Assembly: GCA_022821985.1 (NCBI GenBank) | Contig: JAJECP010000037.1 | Coordinates: forward strand, 141,351 to 205,350 | DNA: 64,000 nucleotides | Direction of reading: 5' to 3' | Origin: Acidimicrobiia bacterium | GTDB taxonomy: Bacteria; Actinomycetota; Acidimicrobiia; Acidimicrobiales; Poriferisodalaceae | Shown: positions 19,661-29,840 of the stretch, one piece after another | Layout: each line of letters starts with the position of its first letter | How positions within the stretch are numbered: position 1 is the first letter of the stretch | Made by a program: the position numbers and the translations under genes | Notes under the pieces: model-generated | What the model saw: the letters and a program-made list of their open reading frames with translations, nothing else | Told to the model about the DNA's origin: nothing | Database searches by the model: none

Positions 19661-22600
19661 GTGGCCGCACTGACCACGCGCCCCCCTGGTACGGGGTCGG
19701 TGCTGCGAGCGTGGGTCGAGGCGGCGGTGGTCGTGGCGAGCTGCGTTGCGGTGGTGGCGTGGCTCCACCCAGACCAGATCCTCTCGGTGGCGACTCCCAC
19801 TGGCGGGGACATGGGCGCTCATGTGTGGGGGCCGGCCTTCTTGAGCCATGAGCTGTTGCCGTCGGGCTCGCTGCGCGGCTGGACCATGGAGTGGTACGCG
19901 GGCATGCCCGCAATGCACTTCTACATGGTGCTGCCGTACCTGATGATCGTGGCGGCGGATCTGGTGCTGCCCTTCGGCGTGGCGTTCAAGCTGGTGGCTA
20001 TCAGCGGCGTCGCGTCGATGCCGGCCGCTGCCTGGCTCATGGGCCGGCTGGCGGGCTGGGCCCAGCCGCTGCGGATGCTGCTGCCCGCTGCGCTGCTGCT
20101 GTTCGTCTTCGATGTCAACTTCACGATCTACGGCGGGAACGCGGCCTCGACGCTGGCAGGGGAGTTCGCATTCTCGATCGCGTTGTCGGCGACGCTCGTG
20201 TACCTGGGCATGCTCTGGCGCTCGCTGGAGCGTGGAACTGGGCGCGCCCGCGCGAGCCTGGTGCTGGCGTTCGTCGCCCTGTGCCATCCCATCCCGCTGG
20301 CATTCGCGGTGGCCGCCAGCGTTCTGATGGTGGCGGTGCGCGGCCTCCATGCGCTGCCTCGCCGCATCGGTCGGTTCCCCACGCTGGGTGCATCCATCGC
20401 GGTGATCATGCTGTGGGCCGCCGTCTGGAATCTCGCCGAGTCTCCGCTGGCTCGTCTGGCTGTGCCTGCGGGAGCTGTTATGGCGCTGGTGGCGATGGAG
20501 TGGCGCCGGTCATGGCACGCACTGGTCGTCGGCATCATCGGCGGCGCGCTGTCGGCGTTCTGGACGGTGCCGTTCGTCGCCCGGCGGGCATATCTCAACG
20601 ACATGGGCTGGGAGCGGCTCACCGCGGTCCGGGAGCACCTGTTCTACACCGACGAGATCAGCGGCGACGGGGCGCACCACAGCATCACCTGGTTGCTCGT
20701 GCTTGCGGGCGTCGGCGCAGTCGTCGGCCTCGCACGCTGGTACCGTCCGGCGCTGACGTGGACGGTCATCGCCGTCACGATGGCCATGGCATTTGCCCAC
20801 TGGCCTCAGCACCGGCTGTGGAACGCGCGCATCCTGCCGTTCTGGTACCTGGCGGTATACGTGCTGGCGGCGATGGGCCTGTGGCTCATTCTCGATGTGC
20901 TGACCCGTCGCAATTCTCGGGCTGCCGGTGCCCCGGATGCGGACTCTCCAGCCGTCAGCATCCCGGCTCCGGCTGTGCCGGCACCGGTGGCACCCAGAGG
21001 TGGCGTATCGCCGTGGGTGCGGGTGTTCGTGCCGGTCGTCGCCTTGGCGGCGGCGGCGGGTCTGCTGGCGCTTCGTTCCGGCGATCTCCTTGGCGGCAAG
21101 TTGGATGCCGACGGCGCATATCGCTGGGGTCCGTTCACGGTGTCGTCGGACGACCGAAATTTTGTCCCCTACTGGGCTCACTGGAACTTCCGCGGTTACG
21201 AGGGCCGTCCGGCGTATCCCGAGTACCACGAGTTCGTCACTGCGATGAGCGATATCGGCGAGACACCTGCATACGGCTGCGGGCGCCTGCTGTGGGAGTA
21301 CGACCGGGACGTCGTGGGTGCGTACGGCACGCCGATGGCCCCGATGCTGTTGCCGCACTGGACGGATGGCTGCATCGCCTCCATGGAGGGCCTCTACTTC
21401 GAATCGTCGCCCACGGTGCCGTTCCACTTCCTCATGCAGTCGGAGCTGTCGGCGTCGCCGTCGCGTCCGATGCGCGGCCTTCCCTACAACGCTCTGAATT
21501 TCGATCTGGGTGTATCGCACCTGCAGATGTCGGGCGTGCGCTACTACGCAGCATTCAGCTCCGAAGCGACCGCAGCAGCCCAGAATTCTGCTGACCTGCG
21601 GCACATTGCCACGGCCGGGCCGTGGTCGATCTACCTCGTCGCCGACAGCGATCTGGTGTCGCCGCTGCCGTTCGAGCCAGCCGTGGCCCACGATGTGTCG
21701 CACGCCGGACGAGCGTGGACCGATCCGGCTGCAATCTGGTGGAACGATCCGGCGGCGTGGGCGGTGCCGATTGCAGCGGACGGGCCCGAGCACTGGTCCA
21801 GGGTGTCGCTGCTGGCGCCCCCCAACCCCGACGGAGCGCCGCCCGCTTCGTTGACGCGATTCAGTGCAGCACCGAGGCGCGCCCTGCCGCCGGTTCACGT
21901 CGGCCCCCCCGAGGTGGAGCGGGACCGGCTGTCGTTCTCGGTGGATCGGACGGGCATCCCGGTGCTGGTGAAGGTGTCGTACTTTCCGAACTGGTCGGTG
22001 CGCGGTGCCGAGGGCCCGTACCGGGTGACGCCCAACTGGATGGTGGTGATCCCCACCGACGAGCATGTCGAGCTGACCTATGGCGCCACCGCAGTGGAGT
22101 ATCTGGCCTGGCTGACGACGCTGCTCGGCGTGACAGCGCTCGCGCTCGTCGCCGTACGGCCCCCGGTGCGCTTCGACCGCCGCCGCCCCGAGGCTGAGTC
22201 CCCGCCCCGCGCGGGCCGTCTGCAACCTCCCACCGGCATTGAGCCGGCGGTGTCGGTGGTGCTGCCGGCGTACCAGGCAGCGCACCTCGTCGGCACAGCC
22301 GTCACAGAGATCAGCGCGGCCCTAGGCGGCCACGAAGCTCTGGACGGCCCACTCGAGATCGTGGTGGTCGACGACGGCTCGACCGACGGCACAGCAGAGG
22401 CGGCTCGGCGGGCAGGGGCCGATGTGGTGGTGTCGCTGGAGACCAACCGGGGCAAGGGTGCAGCGGTGCGCGCCGGGATGCTGGCGGCGAGCGGCCGTCT
22501 GCGCCTGTTCACCGATGTCGATCTCGCCTACCCGCCCGGGCAGCTCACCTCGCTCATCGATGTGCTCCGTGACGGGGCCGATGTCGCGCTGGGCAACCGG

Positions 22601-23011
22601 CGCCACACCGAAGCACGCACGATCAGTCCGGCGCCGCCCGCCAGGGCGTTCGCGAGCCGGATGTTCAACGCCTTCACGCGCCTCGTGCTCCTGCGCCGCT
22701 ACCGGGACACGCAGTGCGGTTTCAAGGGCTTCACCGCCGATGCCGCGCAGGAGATCTTCGGTCGCGCAGTCATCGACGGGTTCGCTTTCGATGTCGAGGT
22801 GCTCTACCTGGTCGAGCACCTCGAGCTGACGGCCGCAGAAGTGCCCGTCACCGTGGATCACTCAGCCGATACGACCGTCCGGCTGGTGGCCCAGTCGCTC
22901 AGAGTTGTCGCCGACATCGGCCGCATCCGTCACCGCGCCGCCGCCGGCGCCTACGACGCCCCTCGAGTAACCCCAGCCGACATGCCTGTCGGCCCGGCCC
23001 CTCAGGCTTGA
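19661..23011 (+). CDS. Fusion of a PTPS-related multi-pass membrane domain and a GT2 glycosyltransferase
   Basis: The N-terminal about 820 residues contain roughly a dozen membrane segments and a large outer loop, matching the membrane domain named 6-pyruvoyl-tetrahydropterin synthase-related (GGDMGAHVWGPAF, MEWYAGMPAMHFY). After a final membrane segment comes a cytoplasmic GT2 domain from about residue 865: VVLPAYQAA, VVDDGSTDGTAEAA, LFTDVDLAYPP and QCGFKGF. That domain resembles dolichyl-phosphate glucosyltransferases, so it may make a polyprenyl-phosphate sugar used by the membrane half. The 1116-residue single frame is intact. The GTG start is set by the TAGCCT box 6 nt upstream. The sugar and acceptor are unknown. 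Confidence 0.78.
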   Translation: MAALTTRPPGTGSVLRAWVEAAVVVASCVAVVAWLHPDQILSVATPTGGDMGAHVWGPAFLSHELLPSGSLRGWTMEWYAGMPAMHFYMVLPYLMIVAADLVLPFGVAFKLVAISGVASMPAAAWLMGRLAGWAQPLRMLLPAALLLFVFDVNFTIYGGNAASTLAGEFAFSIALSATLVYLGMLWRSLERGTGRARASLVLAFVALCHPIPLAFAVAASVLMVAVRGLHALPRRIGRFPTLGASIAVIMLWAAVWNLAESPLARLAVPAGAVMALVAMEWRRSWHALVVGIIGGALSAFWTVPFVARRAYLNDMGWERLTAVREHLFYTDEISGDGAHHSITWLLVLAGVGAVVGLARWYRPALTWTVIAVTMAMAFAHWPQHRLWNARILPFWYLAVYVLAAMGLWLILDVLTRRNSRAAGAPDADSPAVSIPAPAVPAPVAPRGGVSPWVRVFVPVVALAAAAGLLALRSGDLLGGKLDADGAYRWGPFTVSSDDRNFVPYWAHWNFRGYEGRPAYPEYHEFVTAMSDIGETPAYGCGRLLWEYDRDVVGAYGTPMAPMLLPHWTDGCIASMEGLYFESSPTVPFHFLMQSELSASPSRPMRGLPYNALNFDLGVSHLQMSGVRYYAAFSSEATAAAQNSADLRHIATAGPWSIYLVADSDLVSPLPFEPAVAHDVSHAGRAWTDPAAIWWNDPAAWAVPIAADGPEHWSRVSLLAPPNPDGAPPASLTRFSAAPRRALPPVHVGPPEVERDRLSFSVDRTGIPVLVKVSYFPNWSVRGAEGPYRVTPNWMVVIPTDEHVELTYGATAVEYLAWLTTLLGVTALALVAVRPPVRFDRRRPEAESPPRAGRLQPPTGIEPAVSVVLPAYQAAHLVGTAVTEISAALGGHEALDGPLEIVVVDDGSTDGTAEAARRAGADVVVSLETNRGKGAAVRAGMLAASGRLRLFTDVDLAYPPGQLTSLIDVLRDGADVALGNRRHTEARTISPAPPARAFASRMFNAFTRLVLLRRYRDTQCGFKGFTADAAQEIFGRAVIDGFAFDVEVLYLVEHLELTAAEVPVTVDHSADTTVRLVAQSLRVVADIGRIRHRAAAGAYDAPRVTPADMPVGPAPQA

Positions 23012-24576
23012 GCGTCCTGAACTGCAGGAGCGGGATCGCTGACCGGGCTCTTGGGGTGCGGCCTGCGCTCGTTGCTCGCTACGACGGCCATGAGCGGGGC
23101 AGGCCGTGCCTGAGGGGGCGTGCGCCCCTTCGGCGGCGCGTGGTGCCGTGAGCGCGAGCGCGGAATGGTCACGCCGCTGGGACGCTGCTGGGAGAACAGC
23201 CCCGCTTCGTCGAGCAGTACCCGGTCCTCGTACTCGTCGAACCAGAGCGCTTCGGGGTTCCGCCCGACGATGGTGACCTTGCCCCGGTCTGGGGCATGGG
23301 CCGGATTTCGCAGGACCTTGAAGATCACCACGCCGTTCTCGGCGCCCGGCAAACCGGCTATCGGCTCGTCGGTCACCGCTGAGACCTCTGTCTTGCCCTT
23401 GTAGTGCACGATGGTGAGCCGGGCATGCGACTCCACACCCGAGAGCCCGCGCTGCGAATCGTTGAGGAGCTGCCACGCGGTCTCGATGGGCACATTGAAT
23501 GCCTTGTAGGCAATGATGTTCCGTCCGCAGAAGAAGTAGTGGTTCTCGACGCCGACGCCCTTGAGCGTGCGCTGGAGAATCCGCAGTGCATCGGCGTCGT
23601 CGTTGACCCCAGCGATGATGGGAGTCTGGTTCTCGACGCTGATCCAGCCGCGTTCAACCAGCGAATCGACTGCCTGCTTTGTGTTCGGACGCCACTGAAG
23701 GAATCCCTTCTCATCGGCGATGTACCGCCCGTCGGTATCTTTCAACAGGAACTCGTCGGGATGGTTGAAGTGGATCATGAACCGCATCGCGACATCGGGA
23801 TACACCTCATGGAAGCGGTCGATCATCGCGAAGAAGGCGTCATCGAAGCGATCCGGGTAGAACGCCAGCTCCTTGGTGCCCACCCGGATGGCCTCGGCGC
23901 CCGCTTCGGCCAATGCCGTGAACCATGCCGCCAGCTTGGAATTCGGCAGCACCATGGGGTCGCCGCCCGACAGGAGAATCTCACGCAGCTTCGGCCTGCC
24001 GGTCTCCGGATGAGTACCGCCGTTCGCTGCAACAGCGGCATTGTGTGTCTGGATGTACTCGGTAATCTCGCCAACTTGGGCGAGGCCTTTTTTCTTGACT
24101 GTGCCATCCGAACGTTCAATCTCTTTGCGCCCAATCAATTCCTCGCGATAACAGAATCTGCAATGGGCGGAACAGGTTGAAATAACATACAGCAGCGCCA
24201 TCTCATATTTGTGTAACAGTCCTTCGATTGGGCTGTAGTCAAGTTGGTTCGCCGGGTCCGGATCGCCCTCAAGATCCACAGTTTCATCAGGCGATGCTTT
24301 GACCAGCTTTTGAAGTGCTGGGCTCGACTTAGCCATTTCAAAATAATGTCGCGTCAGTTTGACGGGCATTCTAACTTCTACGTCACGGTCAGTCCCGCGC
24401 AGTTTGCCTAAGTCGCTGAGCTCTTTCTCGGTATAGAAAGTGCGGAAATCCTCAGGCGCGGAGCCACTCATGAAGGGTTCGAGACCATTGACAATTTGAC
24501 GGTCGTACCTAGGGTTCTCGACCTCGTCAAGCACCAATTGTTCCCGTTCTGTTGGCTGGTATTTACTCTTCGTCAT
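23002..24576 (-). CDS. kamA: Lysine 2,3-aminomutase-family radical SAM protein
   Basis: This family uses S-adenosylmethionine, a 4Fe-4S cluster and PLP to shift an amino group from C2 to C3. The 524-residue protein has the cluster motif CSAHCRFC (Cys 135, 139, 142) and the glycine-rich LLSGGDP. Canonical lysine aminomutase has GGDALL where this has GGDPMV, so the substrate may differ. The C-terminal 60 residues are a Pro/Arg/Ser-rich tail. The ATG at 24576 follows AGAGAGG; longer frames exist but enter non-coding-looking sequence. The 5' half has many AT-rich codons unlike its neighbours. Its stop overlaps the convergent gene by 10 bp. Confidence 0.82.
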   Translation of the reverse strand: MTKSKYQPTEREQLVLDEVENPRYDRQIVNGLEPFMSGSAPEDFRTFYTEKELSDLGKLRGTDRDVEVRMPVKLTRHYFEMAKSSPALQKLVKASPDETVDLEGDPDPANQLDYSPIEGLLHKYEMALLYVISTCSAHCRFCYREELIGRKEIERSDGTVKKKGLAQVGEITEYIQTHNAAVAANGGTHPETGRPKLREILLSGGDPMVLPNSKLAAWFTALAEAGAEAIRVGTKELAFYPDRFDDAFFAMIDRFHEVYPDVAMRFMIHFNHPDEFLLKDTDGRYIADEKGFLQWRPNTKQAVDSLVERGWISVENQTPIIAGVNDDADALRILQRTLKGVGVENHYFFCGRNIIAYKAFNVPIETAWQLLNDSQRGLSGVESHARLTIVHYKGKTEVSAVTDEPIAGLPGAENGVVIFKVLRNPAHAPDRGKVTIVGRNPEALWFDEYEDRVLLDEAGLFSQQRPSGVTIPRSRSRHHAPPKGRTPPQARPAPLMAVVASNERRPHPKSPVSDPAPAVQDAQA

Positions 24577-24673
24577 CGCCTCTCTCGCTTGCTTCAGGCA
24601 GGGTCGCATCCCACTCTCTGCTCCCACCCTAGGGAAAGACGGGTGCAGATTGCAAGGGGGTTGCACGCGATGG

Positions 24674-24697
24674 CCGCGCACCGCTGCGCGGTCTTTT
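24674..24697 (+). other. Hairpin with T tract upstream of manB
   Basis: CCGCGCA and TGCGCGG pair across a CCGC loop and are followed by TCTTTT. It looks like an intrinsic terminator on the plus strand, but no plus-strand gene ends nearby and the T tract runs into the manB -10 box. It may insulate the manB promoter. Confidence 0.35.
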
Positions 24698-24702
24698 AGG
24701 CT
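24697..24702 (+). promoter_or_regulatory. -10 box TAGGCT, leaderless-type
   Basis: TAGGCT lies 10 nt before the ATG at 24713 and supports that start for the manB operon. Confidence 0.45.
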
Positions 24703-24712
24703 TTGCAGGCTT

Positions 24713-26071
24713 ATGGAGGCACGCATCGACCCTGTATCTGCCGGTGTTTTGGCGGGCATAGTCAAGGCATATGACATACGTGGCATTTGCCCAGAGGAGC
24801 TCAGCCCATCAGTGGCGCGAGGCATCGGTTACGCCTTTGCAGCGTGGTCGTCAGCGCCGCGAATAGTCATGGCGCGCGACATGCGGCCGAGCGGCGTTTC
24901 GCTGGCCGAGGCGTTCGCCGATGGCGCGCAAGCTGCCGGCGTCGATGTAGTCGACATCGGGCTGGCTTCCACGGATCTGCTCTACTTCGCCTCCGGCCAC
25001 CTGGGCATGCCGGGGGCGATGCTGACGGCGTCGCACAATCCGGCGTCCTACAACGGCATCAAGCTGTGCGGACCGGGTGCTGCACCGGTGGGTGCGGGCA
25101 GCGGGCTCGACGAGATCGCTGAGCGGGCGGCACTGGGGGTCTTGTCGCCGTCTGGCGGTGGCCGGCGCAGCCACCGCGATCTGCTCGACACGTTCGCCGG
25201 CCACGTCCGCTCGTTCGCCGATGTCTCGGGGCTCGGACCGCTGCGCGTGGTGGCCGACACTGCGAACGGCATGGGAGGCCTCGTGGTGCCGGCGGTCTTC
25301 GGCCCGCTGCCGTTCGAGTGGGAGCTGATGTACGGAGAGCTCGACGGCACGTTTCCCAACCATCCGGCCGATCCCATCCAGCCGGAGAACCTGGTGGATC
25401 TGAGCGAGCGCGTGCGCAGCACAGGGGCTGACGTGGGCCTGGCATTTGACGGCGATGCCGACCGGGTGTTCCTCGTCGACGAGCGAGGCAGGGCAGTGAG
25501 CGGGTCCTTGCTCACTGCGCTGGTGGCCCAGGCCATGCTGCGCCGCAAGGGGCCGGGTCCGATCCTGCACAACCTGATCTGCTCACGCGCCGTGCCCGAG
25601 GCGGTCGTCGAAGCGGGCGGGCAGCCCGTACGCACCCGGGTGGGGCACAGCTTCATCAAGGCAGAGATGGCACGCACCGGGGCCGTCTTCGGCGGTGAGC
25701 ACAGCGGTCACTACTACTTCGCCGACAACTACCGGGCCGATTCCGGCCTCATCGCGGCGCTCATCGCACTCGAGCAGTTGAGCGCCGCGCAGGTGCCGCT
25801 GTCGGAGCTGCTGGCTCCGCTCGACCGGTACGCATCCTCGGGCGAGATCAACACCCGTGTCGCTGATGTCGACGAGGTGCTGCGACGGGTCGGTGCGCAC
25901 TTCGCGACGTTCTCCCAGGACCATCTCGACGGCCTCACGGTCGACGGCGGCGACTGGTGGTTCAACCTGCGGCCGTCCAATACCGAGCCCCTGCTGCGGC
26001 TGAATCTCGAGGCGCCTGACGCCGGGGCGGTTGCAGAGCGCGTGAGTGAGATCACGACATTGCTGGCATGA
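24713..26071 (+). CDS. manB: Phosphomannomutase / phosphoglucomutase
   Basis: The enzyme interconverts sugar 6-phosphate and 1-phosphate, here probably mannose for GDP-mannose. The 452 residues carry the phosphoserine loop TASHNPASYNGIK (Ser 107), the metal loop DGDADR (Asp 246), the sugar-binding GGEHSGHYYF and the phosphate-binding RPSNTEPLLRLNLEA. All four signatures of the alpha-D-phosphohexomutases are intact. The start is fixed by the -10 box 10 nt before the ATG. Its stop overlaps the next start (ATGA), and the following two genes are also coupled. Confidence 0.93.
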   Translation: MEARIDPVSAGVLAGIVKAYDIRGICPEELSPSVARGIGYAFAAWSSAPRIVMARDMRPSGVSLAEAFADGAQAAGVDVVDIGLASTDLLYFASGHLGMPGAMLTASHNPASYNGIKLCGPGAAPVGAGSGLDEIAERAALGVLSPSGGGRRSHRDLLDTFAGHVRSFADVSGLGPLRVVADTANGMGGLVVPAVFGPLPFEWELMYGELDGTFPNHPADPIQPENLVDLSERVRSTGADVGLAFDGDADRVFLVDERGRAVSGSLLTALVAQAMLRRKGPGPILHNLICSRAVPEAVVEAGGQPVRTRVGHSFIKAEMARTGAVFGGEHSGHYYFADNYRADSGLIAALIALEQLSAAQVPLSELLAPLDRYASSGEINTRVADVDEVLRRVGAHFATFSQDHLDGLTVDGGDWWFNLRPSNTEPLLRLNLEAPDAGAVAERVSEITTLLA

Positions 26072-26349
26072 TCGCCGCATGGAACCGCTGGCGGCGCGTC
26101 CGGGAGGCACCAGTGGGCCTTGACCCACTCCTGGCCGAAGTGCTGGCGTGCCCGCAGGACAAGGGACCGCTGTACTTCGTGCCCGGCAACGATCTGCTGT
26201 ACAACCCGCGCCTGCGCAAGACGTACGCCGTCGACGGCGGCATCCCGGTGCTGCTGATCGAGGAGGCGACCGATGCCGACCCGGCCTCCGCTGCAGCGTT
26301 CGACGCCCGCATCGCGAGCGGCGAACTCACCCCGACATTCCAGCCGTGA
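26068..26349 (+). CDS. Trm112-like small protein
   Basis: A 93-residue protein with the fold signature LLAEVLACPQDKGPLYF and YAVDGGIPVLLIEEA seen in Trm112 / UPF0434 proteins, which in other organisms activate methyltransferases. Only the first CPxx half of a zinc knuckle is obvious. The ATG overlaps the manB stop; a GTG at 26113 would give a more typical N terminus (MGLDPLLAEV) and is an alternative. It occupies the same position between manB and the sugar isomerase as small proteins in other actinobacteria. The partner is unknown. Confidence 0.75.
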   Translation: MIAAWNRWRRVREAPVGLDPLLAEVLACPQDKGPLYFVPGNDLLYNPRLRKTYAVDGGIPVLLIEEATDADPASAAAFDARIASGELTPTFQP

Positions 26350-27425
26350 CATTGCCGCACGATGACGCCCCGGTGACGACCGCCTCTGAGGCTGCGGTTG
26401 ATTCGCTCGACTTGGCGCGAGCAGTGGCCGGTCTGCCCGAGCAGATGGAGGCTGCGCTCGCCTCGTCTCAGGCCACACAGGGGGCAGTCGACGGCAGCCG
26501 CATCGCCAACGTCGTGGTCATGGGTATGGGCGGTTCCGGCGTCGCCGGTGACATCGTCTCGGCGCTTGCGGCCCCCCTGATGCCGGTGCCCGTCGCAGTA
26601 GCCAAGGGCTACGAGTGTCCGGCGTTCATCGGCCCGGCCACGCTCGCCATTGCCGTCTCGTTCAGCGGCAACACCGAAGAGACGCTCACCGCGGCCACGG
26701 CAGCCCACGATGCGGGCGCCTCGGTGGTGGCCGTCACATCAGGCGGGCGCTTGGCCGAGCTGGCTGGCGAGTGGGCTGCACCGCTCTACGAGGTGGACAC
26801 TTCGATCCCGATGCCGCGGGCCGCTGTGGGCGCGATCTCCGTCGCCCCGCTCGTCGCACTGGAGCGAGCCGGTCTGCTGTCCGGCATTGCCGATTGGGTG
26901 GACGCAGCGGCAGCCCAGCTGCGCGCACGCCGCGATGCCGGCGCCGCTGCAGGTTCGCTCGAGGGCATCGTGAGCGCGGTGGGCAACGGCGAGATGACCC
27001 CCGTCTTCTACGGCGGAGGTGCGCTCGGTGCGGTGGCTGCGGGTCGTGCCAAGGCCCAGATCAACGAGAACGCCAAGATCCCTGCCTTCGCCAGCTTCAT
27101 GCCCGAGCTGTGCCACAACGAATTGGCCGGATGGGACCAAGCCGGTCGCTTGGCCGACGGCTCGCCGCTCGCGGTGATCGCGCTGCGCCACGGTTTCGAG
27201 CATCGGCAGCTCGGTCGTCGCTACGACTTCACGAGCGGTGTGCTCGACGGTGCCCGCATTGCCGTACCGCATGCCGAACTGCACGCCGCGGGCGAGGGCG
27301 CCATGGCGCAGCTGTTCGACCTCATCTACCAAGTCGATGTGCTGAGCCTTCGTGTCGCAGCAGCGGCCCGGCGCGACCCCGGCCCGATCCCCCTGCTCGA
27401 AGAGCTGAAGGCATTCCTTGCCTGA
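26346..27425 (+). CDS. SIS-domain phosphoglucose/phosphomannose isomerase
   Basis: The 359-residue protein contains two SIS domains. Its first has VVVMGMGGSGVAGDIV and AIAVSFSGNTEETLTAATAA, and the second half has PELCHNELAGWD, typical of the bifunctional phosphoglucose/phosphomannose isomerases. It would make mannose 6-phosphate for ManB. The GTG at 26346 overlaps the previous stop by four bases and fits a protein of the usual length; longer in-frame readings would overlap the Trm112-like gene. It is the last of the coupled manB set, 36 bp before ahcY. Confidence 0.88.
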   Translation: MTLPHDDAPVTTASEAAVDSLDLARAVAGLPEQMEAALASSQATQGAVDGSRIANVVVMGMGGSGVAGDIVSALAAPLMPVPVAVAKGYECPAFIGPATLAIAVSFSGNTEETLTAATAAHDAGASVVAVTSGGRLAELAGEWAAPLYEVDTSIPMPRAAVGAISVAPLVALERAGLLSGIADWVDAAAAQLRARRDAGAAAGSLEGIVSAVGNGEMTPVFYGGGALGAVAAGRAKAQINENAKIPAFASFMPELCHNELAGWDQAGRLADGSPLAVIALRHGFEHRQLGRRYDFTSGVLDGARIAVPHAELHAAGEGAMAQLFDLIYQVDVLSLRVAAAARRDPGPIPLLEELKAFLA

Positions 27426-27461
27426 GGCGGCAGGCTGTCGCTCCAAGAACGAGGTGATCCC

Positions 27462-28928
<1,467 letters not shown>

Positions 28929-28947
28929 GCTTGCCGGCGGGCCCGCA

Positions 28948-29021
28948 GCGAGGGCGGCAGCGCCCTCTGCGACCAGCGATCCGGCTGGTCGCAACGTCGC
29001 CGAGTTCCCTGCCGCCCTCGC
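28948..29021. repeat. Putative miniature inverted-repeat element, copy B
   Basis: A 13-bp perfect inverted repeat (28948-28960 and 29009-29021, GCGAGGGCGGCAG) encloses an inner perfect 9-bp hairpin (GCGACCAGC / GCTGGTCGC). Its reverse complement matches both ends of the element at 3432-3585 but lacks about 80 bp of the middle. It fills most of the gap between ahcY and comF and might also terminate ahcY transcripts. Confidence 0.6.
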
Positions 29022-29058
29022 CGCTCGGCTGTCTGCGCGTTCACCTGACCGCGTCGAA

Positions 29059-29775
29059 ATGCCGTTGGTGGTCGAGTTCGGCGCGCTTACGGTCGGGCGG
29101 GTGTTGTTTGAGGTTCGGTGCGCTGGGTGTGGGGTGTTGGGGTGGTGCCCTTGTGCGGCGTGCATCGAGGCGCTGGTAGATCCTGAGCCGGCGATGGTTC
29201 CGGGCGCGCGGTCCGTCGCGCTGCTGTTCGCTCACGACGACGTCGGACGAGAGTTCATTCATGCGCTCAAGTACCGGGGCGAGCGGGCCATTGCCGGGTG
29301 GCTGGGCGAGTCGTTGGCGCTTGCTCATCTGGAGGCGCGAGGACGGGCAACGCCGATTGACACGTCGCCGGCTGGGCCGACGCCGATTGACACTGCGCCG
29401 GCCGTGCTGGCGCCGATTGACACAGTGACGTGGGCGCCTACTACTGCGGCGCACCGGCGGGCGCGGGGGTTTGATCAGGCCGAAACATTGGCGAGGGCCA
29501 CGGCCAAGGCCTTGCGGACACGTCCCATGCGGCTGCTGCGGCGGATTGGCGGGACGGCACAGTCAGGCGCGAGCCGGGAAGCGCGGCTGGCGGGCCCCCG
29601 CTTTGAGGGCCGCGCTCGCGCGGCGCAGCGGCGGATCCTGCTCGTGGACGACGTGGTCACCACGGGCGCCACGCTGCGGGCAGCTGCGGCTGCGTTGATG
29701 GATGCCGGTGCGGCAGCAGTTCATGTGGCAGCGTGTGCCCGACGGGGTCGCGACCGCTTCTCGGCGGTTGCCTAA
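29059..29775 (+). CDS. comF: ComF-family phosphoribosyltransferase-like protein
   Basis: ComF proteins are linked to DNA uptake in competent bacteria, but most actinobacterial members have no proven role. This 238-residue protein has the N-terminal cysteine cluster (CAGCGVLGWCPCAACI), FIHALKYRGERAIAGWL, RRARGFDQAETLARATA and the PRPP-binding loop ILLVDDVVTTGATL. An unusual insert near residues 96-122 repeats PIDT three times. The ATG at 29059 gives a normal N terminus; in-frame starts further upstream lie within ahcY and the repeat element. It precedes hpf and secA as in mycobacteria. Confidence 0.83.
   Translation: MPLVVEFGALTVGRVLFEVRCAGCGVLGWCPCAACIEALVDPEPAMVPGARSVALLFAHDDVGREFIHALKYRGERAIAGWLGESLALAHLEARGRATPIDTSPAGPTPIDTAPAVLAPIDTVTWAPTTAAHRRARGFDQAETLARATAKALRTRPMRLLRRIGGTAQSGASREARLAGPRFEGRARAAQRRILLVDDVVTTGATLRAAAAALMDAGAAAVHVAACARRGRDRFSAVA
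29345..29425 (+). repeat. In-frame short tandem repeat inside comF
   Basis: Three copies of a unit with core gccgattgacac, about 33-36 bp apart, encode three PIDT motifs with Thr/Ala/Pro spacers. It lies between two conserved ComF blocks and keeps the frame. Confidence 0.8.
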
Positions 29776-29840
29776 CATGGCACTCCCTTCAGTTGGAGCA
29801 AAGCTGCAGCCGCTGTGCAGATGCTCAGAAAGCCGAGGCA

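Noticed and set aside
24674..24697. Intrinsic terminator upstream of manB
   Set aside because: It has the right shape but no plus-strand gene precedes it, so it is listed only as a hairpin.
24577..24825. N-terminal extension of the aminomutase gene by 83 codons
   Set aside because: The extension covers the divergent promoter region and manB start, while the ATG at 24576 has a good ribosome-binding site.
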